Source: Megaleporinus macrocephalus (Eukaryota > Chordata > Actinopteri > Characiformes > Anostomidae). From it: DNA of 64,000 nt. The stretch lies in assembly GCA_021613375.1 (NCBI GenBank), contig CM038705.1:11174711-11238710 (forward strand), given 5' to 3'. The notes under the pieces were generated by a model, which worked only from the letters and a program-made list of their open reading frames with translations, was not told where the DNA came from and ran no database searches. Below, in pieces: positions 59,240-64,000 of this stretch (position 1 is the stretch's first letter; every line of letters begins with the position of its first letter). The translations under genes and the position numbers were made by a program.

Positions 59240-60420
59240 GTTAACATTTGTTAACTATTTAACTTGTGCTGAAATTATGAAAAGTTGGTTGAATTCTCCT
59301 TTACACAAGCCAGACGTCTGGTTCCTATCACCACCACTGTAAACATCTCTGACTTTGCATGTTTCTCTGGAACCGAGCATTTCACACCAAACTGTGTAAA
59401 CCATTTAATTATGCTGAAATTATGAGTTAGTGGAGTTCCCCTTTAAAGCGTTAGACATCTGGTTCCTATCACTATAACTGTGTGAACATCTCTGACTGGG
59501 CTCGTTTCTCTAGAACAGAGCATTTCATGCCAAACCACTCTGAATTAATTTGTTGACACTTTTAATTAAACATTTTTTTATGCATACATTTCTGAAACGT
59601 TGGTGGAGTTCCCCTTTAAAATCATCAAATGTCTGGTTACCATCACCACCACTGAAAACAGCTCTGATTCTGCAAGTTTCTCTAGAACAGAGCATTTCAC
59701 ACCATACAGCTCTGAATAACTTTGTTGACATGGTAACTATTAAAATTATGCTGAAATTATGAAAAGTTGGTGGCGTTCCCCTTTAAAGCATCAGGCGTCT
59801 GGTTCCCATCACCACCACTGTGTGAACAACTCTGACTGGGCAAGTTTCTCTAGAACAGAGCATTTCACACCAAACAGCTCTGAATAACTTTGTTGACCTG
59901 TTAACTATTAAAATTATGCTGAAATTATGAAAAGTTGGTGGCGCTCCCCTTTAAAGTGTCAGACGTCTCGTTTCTAGTACCACCATTGTAAATAATTCTG
60001 ACTGGACAAGTTTCTCTAGAACAGAGCATTTCACACCAAACAGCTCAAAATAACTTTGTTGACTGGATAATTATTAAAATTATGCTGAAATTATAGGAAG
60101 TTGGTGGCGTTCCCCTTTAAAGCATCAGACGTCTGGTTCCTATCACCACCATTGTAAATAATTCTGACTGAGCAAGTTTCTCTAGAACAGAGCATTTCAC
60201 ACCATACAGCTCTGAATAACTTTGTTGACATGGTAACTATTAAAATTATGCTGAAATTATGAAAAGTTGGTGGAGTTCTTCTTTAATGCATCAGACGTCT
60301 GGTTCCTATCACCACCACTGTAAACCGTTCTGACTGGGCAAGTTTCTCTAGAATAGAGCATTTCACACCAAACAGCTCAAAAAATATTAGAATTTTGGTG
60401 GAGCTCCCCTTTAAGTCCCT
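59240..60420 (+). repeat. ~168-bp tandem array of the GGTTCCTATCACCACCACTG family
   Basis: About seven units with AGACGTCTGGTTCCTATCAC, TTTCTCTAGAACAGAGCATT, TCACACCAAACAGCTCTGAA and GTTGGTGGAGTTCCCCTTTA. Spacing of the CTGGTTCC word is about 147, 170, 169, 169, 163 and 167 bp. Single copies lie elsewhere in the window. It stops just before the promoter at 60.5 kb. Confidence 0.9.
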
Positions 60421-60479
60421 CTAGAACGAAGGGGAAGTCCACCCCAAATATCTTACATTCATCTTAATCACGAAACGAG

Positions 60480-60851
60480 GCGAAAATATAGAAACAGCGG
60501 CTCACGTCCCCTTTTCAATCGAACTAATATTCTATAGTTTAAAAAAACGTGAGCTCGCATGACGATGGCGGAAGACCGTGGAAAGGAGGAGCGGCAGAGA
60601 GGCAAAGTTAGGGGAGGAGAGGAAGAGTGAGTAGGAGAGAGGGGGAGAAAAGAAAAAAAAGAAAAGAGAGAAAGAAGAGAGAGAGAAAGAGGAAACTTTC
60701 GTGACGTTGTCGTCGCCCGTTTTCTATGAGAAAGAGTAGCTGAGTCGTGTCCGAGCGCGAGCGAGACTCTGTGGCGGTTTGTTTTTAAAGAAAGAGAGAG
60801 TGAAGGAAGGACGGAGGCGGACGAAAGGAAGAAGTAGTAGAAGACGAAGTG
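60480..60851 (+). promoter_or_regulatory. CpG-rich promoter and candidate first exon of an unidentified gene
   Basis: CpG content rises sharply. GATGGCGGAAG (60564-60574) combines YY1-type and ETS-type sites, and TGACGT lies at about 60703. A purine-rich leader follows and ends in AAGTG/gtgagt, a strong donor after 60851. A short upstream frame MAEDRGKEERQRGKVRGGEE ends soon after. No protein family can be told. The coding exons would be right of the window. Confidence 0.55.
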
Positions 60852-60994
60852 GTGAGTGGCTAACTTTTTTTTAATTTTGGACACTTTTGAGCACTTGAGA
60901 GCCTAAAATGGGGTCGAAGGGAGAAAGTTTGGGCTCCTTTTAGTTGGTCAGGTCAACGTTTTGAGCTGCGAAGCTAGAAGTTGGCGTCTAGCTC

Positions 60995-61095
60995 GAACTT
61001 TTCCGTTCCACCTTAAATGGTGCAGCAGTTCCATTCTGGCGCCTCAGGCGCCAGAATGGAACTGCTGCACCATTTAAGGTGGAACGGAAAAGTTC
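60995..61095. repeat. perfect hairpin, 49-bp arms with 3-nt spacer
   Basis: Arm 1 (60995-61043) starts GAACTTTTCCGTTCCACC and ends GTTCCATTCTGGCGCC. Arm 2 (61047-61095) is its exact reverse complement. The spacer is TCA. The arm sequence is a dispersed motif also at 37761-37798 and, diverged, at 27391-27426. It lies in the first intron of the candidate gene. Confidence 0.97.
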
Positions 61096-61099
61096 CAAC

Positions 61100-62085
61100 T
61101 TTAGCCTCGTGTTTCGGCTCAAGTCGTCAACGTTGCCGGTTTCGACTTTAGTCCTTTCTTCACTCTCGCTTTTAGACGTAACACACAAACGTTAGCCACC
61201 ACCGCTAGCACGTTTGCGCAACTGTCCGTTGCCTATGTTTACTAATTCACAAGGTTGTCCACCGCGGCTGAAAGCGTCCACAGCCTTTCCTGTAGCCGGA
61301 ACAGAGCCTTTGCTTTCTGGTCAGTGCTGCTTTTGGACCGTGGCCTGTCATTTAATGCTTAATTTCTCGTTAAATCAGTGTCATCAGCGCTACGAGTTGA
61401 AGGAACCGTTGGCCAACATGATCTCAGTCACTCACTCTCTTACTCACTCTCTCACTCACCCGCTCACCACCAGCTGTTGTGTTGAGCATCTGTTCTCGGA
61501 CATTTTGAAAAGCCCCACGACGTGATTCACCCCATGAGAACATGAACCTCGCCTCTGTAGGCCCACGAACTTCTTCCACCGTTTCAGGTCACTGTTATGG
61601 ATGTTCAGGTGTACTGGGGCCTACGCTGGGCTCCCAGAGCTCTCTGTGGCGGCTCGTGTACTTGCACGGGTGTCGAAGAACAATACCTAGCTGACAGTGG
61701 ATGAAATATTAGGGTCTTATTAGATCCTTTCTAGGGTCCCATATCTAGCAGCTCAGTCTTGTTTTTGTAGCCGGAGGCGCTCCGATAACGCTGGGGAGGG
61801 TTGAAGTGTGCTGAAAGGGGAGTGTCACCAAATTTCTGCTGGTTGGGATGTAAAGAAAGGCACCCAGAGTGGTGGGGAATGGTTCGTGTGTAGGGAAACT
61901 TGCTGACTCAGCTGTCACTACAGTGGTGGTGAATGGGACCAGAGGTCGTGGTGTCTACAGGGTACACTATAGACATTTTATATACCAGCCAAAGACACCA
62001 GTGAAGTTAAACATTCATTTTGAGATGTTGGTGAGATTGCAATGCTCGCATATACCTCTTTGTCATGAATGGCTTTTAAAAATAT
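61100..62085. other. first-intron sequence of the candidate plus-strand gene
   Basis: CpG-containing sequence to about 61.7 kb, a CACTCACTCTCT patch near 61428-61460, and one GTGGTGGTGAATGGGACCAG copy at 61920-61940. No coding exon recognised. Confidence 0.4.
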
Positions 62086-62087
62086 GA

Positions 62088-62275
62088 CTGCTTTTCCACT
62101 TCATGGTAGCGGCTCGACCCGACTCACCTTTTTCGGTGTCCCGTCATGCAGACTTAGTACCTGGTATCACCTGGTTTTGAGGTCCCAAGTGAGCTGAGAT
62201 TCCAAAAACGCTGCAGACTGCTGATAGGTTGGAGAGAATCATCCAGGGGCGAGAAGCCGCTTTCCCACCGTAAGT
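62088..62275. repeat. fragment of a GGTAGCGGCTCGACCCGACT-type DNA repeat
   Basis: CTTTTCCACTTCATGGTAGC then GGCTCGACCCGACTCACCTT, ending CCGCTTTCCCACC, recalls a widespread fish DNA-repeat family. Ends are not resolved. Confidence 0.45.
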
Positions 62276-63023
62276 GCATCAGGCTTTAGATGGCCCTTTA
62301 AGGGTCTTTTAGTATAGACAGTGGTTCTGTATAGAACCTTGTTAACACACTGGCCTTTATAACAAGAGAAGAACCTGTTTTGGAGCTTTATAGAGCTGCG
62401 TTTTCCATCAACCTGAAGAAGCTAACACTAGCTGCCAGGTTGACGTGCCTGCCACCCAACCTGCCACCCAAACTCTCCTGATTTTTACTTTGCAGTCTCT
62501 TGTCTTGCTGCTGTCAGTCATTTCTGTGCAAGATTACTCGTCACAGCAGTTTTATGTAACATCTTATATTATGATCAGCTACGAAGCAGCTGCTACAAAA
62601 GGCGAGTTCAGTCTGACCATACTATGGAGTGTTAAATCCATACCTCAGAACGCCCATACAACAACGTCTTAGCCCATACTTCTGGTTCCTCTGGAATGGA
62701 ACATTTCACATCAAACCGTTACTATTTACATCCCAACCATTTAGTTATACACTAATTTTAAAAATAATCAGTGGACTTCTCCTTTTAAAGTGTCTCTGTT
62801 TTGGTTTGACGGCCTATATTGTGCAGTGTGGACCGAAACACTCTGTATACCTTCAGGTTGAATGGGTGGGGCTAAAGTGCTGTAGGCAGAGGAGACGATT
62901 AAATGTAAATGAGCTTGTGTCGCTGCAAAACCAGCCAAAATGGTGTTTAGTATGTATATGGATTGGGGAGTGAATGATGCTTTTGGAAACATACAGTGTC
63001 TACATTATAATTTCAAGAAAAAA

Positions 63024-63028
<5 letters not shown>

Positions 63029-63064
<36 letters not shown>
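63029..63064. repeat. (TA)n microsatellite
   Basis: About 17 TA units. Confidence 0.9.
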
Positions 63065-63070
<6 letters not shown>

Positions 63071-63084
63071 TTTTATTTCTAATG

Positions 63085-63650
63085 TTGACTACAGCCAAAG
63101 TAAATAGTAGATTTATTGCAATTAATGATCCATATTTTGTTATGAAATACCACATATAAACAATACAGAGCCTTACCGTTGCAGAAGTTTTTCATGATGG
63201 AAATACAATGACCATGTAGTCATTTTTTATTGCTGACTACAACCATTTGTTTTGAAGCTAGAAATACAGTATATCCTCCCTTAATTTCTCAGAATACAAC
63301 GTTTAACTAGTTGAACTAGACGTAGTCTTTGCCTGAATTAGTCTAATGCAAATTAGTCTGGTTCTGAATGATGTTGGAAGATATTTTAAGTAAATTGTAG
63401 ACTTATTGTGATAAATGATATCATAATCCAAAGTCTGTTATGAAATACCACATATAAACAATACAAAGCCTTATCATTCCTAATTTTTTTAAAGATGGGA
63501 ATACAATGACCATGTAATAATTTTCTGTTGTAGACTACAACCATTTGCTTTAAAGCCAGAAATACAGTATAGCCTTTCGTTAGAATATCTCAGAATACAA
63601 CGTTCAGTTGAACTAGACGTTTAGTCTTTGGCTGAATTAGAGTAGACGTT
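63085..63650. repeat. diverged ~290-bp tandem duplication
   Basis: Copy 1 (about 63095-63345) and copy 2 (about 63390-63640) share TGTTATGAAATACCACATAT, then AAACAATACA, AATACAATGACCATGTA, GACTACAACCATTTG, AGAAATACAGTATA, TCTCAGAATACAACGTT and GTTGAACTAGACGT in order. Confidence 0.85.
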
Positions 63651-63654
63651 GTAG

Positions 63655-64000
63655 ACAGTCAGTCTATGATTAAAATGCGAAGTCTAAGAGTGCATTCAGC
63701 CAGATGTTGTAAACAAATGAATGTGCGTGTTTGCTACAAGGAAGTCACACTCGAATGACTGGTGGAGTCATAACTACACACAGTAAACAAAGTTCCATGC
63801 TACCTGAGTTTACAGGTCAGAGCAGCCGGAACGTTCTCTGTTATCACACATACACAGCAGACCGAGCTGGATAAGGTTGCAGTGTAGCATGTTAATGGAA
63901 CATAACGTCTTTTAAAGTATGTAACATCAAGCCTCACTGCAGTTAACCCTTAAGCTTTAGACCTGAGGTTAAATACTATTATTCAGTAAATACTGTGGAT
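63655..64000. other. no recognised element
   Basis: Unassigned sequence to the right edge of the window. Confidence 0.4.

Noticed and set aside
60468..60884. 138-codon minus-strand frame over the CpG region
   Set aside because: Ser/Leu/Pro-rich translation of the purine-rich plus-strand leader; composition artefact.

Overview
This is eukaryotic, intron-rich, repeat-dense DNA from a ray-finned fish. The evidence is vertebrate-type exons with GT-AG introns, several Tc1-like transposon remnants, hAT elements with 8-bp target-site duplications, L1- and L2-type LINE pieces with fish-type 3' tails, long (TA)n, (CA)n and (CT)n tracts, and many minisatellites. The dispersed families would fit an otophysan fish such as a characiform or catfish, but that is only an impression.

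One host protein-coding gene can be reconstructed fully: flad1 (FAD synthase), on the minus strand. Seven coding exons (45999-45841, 43270-42511, 39096-38949, 29868-29770, 28483-28294, 18412-18339, 16495-16360) join in perfect phase to 1566 nt, or 521 residues plus stop. A probable non-coding first exon ends at 51896 behind a GC- and CCAAT-box-rich promoter near 52.1-52.33 kb, and a poly(A) signal lies at 16064-16059. The protein has an N-terminal molybdopterin-binding-like domain and a C-terminal FAD synthetase (PAPS-reductase-like) domain. An Arg-rich N-terminus with a weak first start and a strong second start suggests mitochondrial and cytosolic forms from one mRNA.

Layout. 0-16 kb lies beyond the flad1 3' end. 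It holds a possible 3' UTR end of an unseen gene, a hAT element, an unbroken 510-codon LINE-derived ORF with an intact-looking endonuclease and a reverse transcriptase lacking its catalytic motifs (2985-4517), and four or five Tc1-like elements. 16-52 kb is flad1. Its introns hold a 15-bp, a 52-bp, a 30-bp, a 60-bp and a CA/44-bp tandem array, plus nested transposons and LINE fragments. 52.3-60.4 kb is intergenic: a 55-bp array of about 57 copies inside a LINE 3' UTR, a SINE-like repeat, L2-type LINE remnants and a ~168-bp tandem array. Near 60.5-60.85 kb there is a CpG-rich promoter and a candidate first exon of an unidentified plus-strand gene, followed by a perfect 49-bp-arm hairpin at 60995-61095.

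Many long open frames here (the 15-, 30-, 44-, 55- and 60-bp arrays and the CA tract) are by-products of tandem repetition and are not annotated as genes. No CRISPR array, rRNA or convincing tRNA gene was seen.
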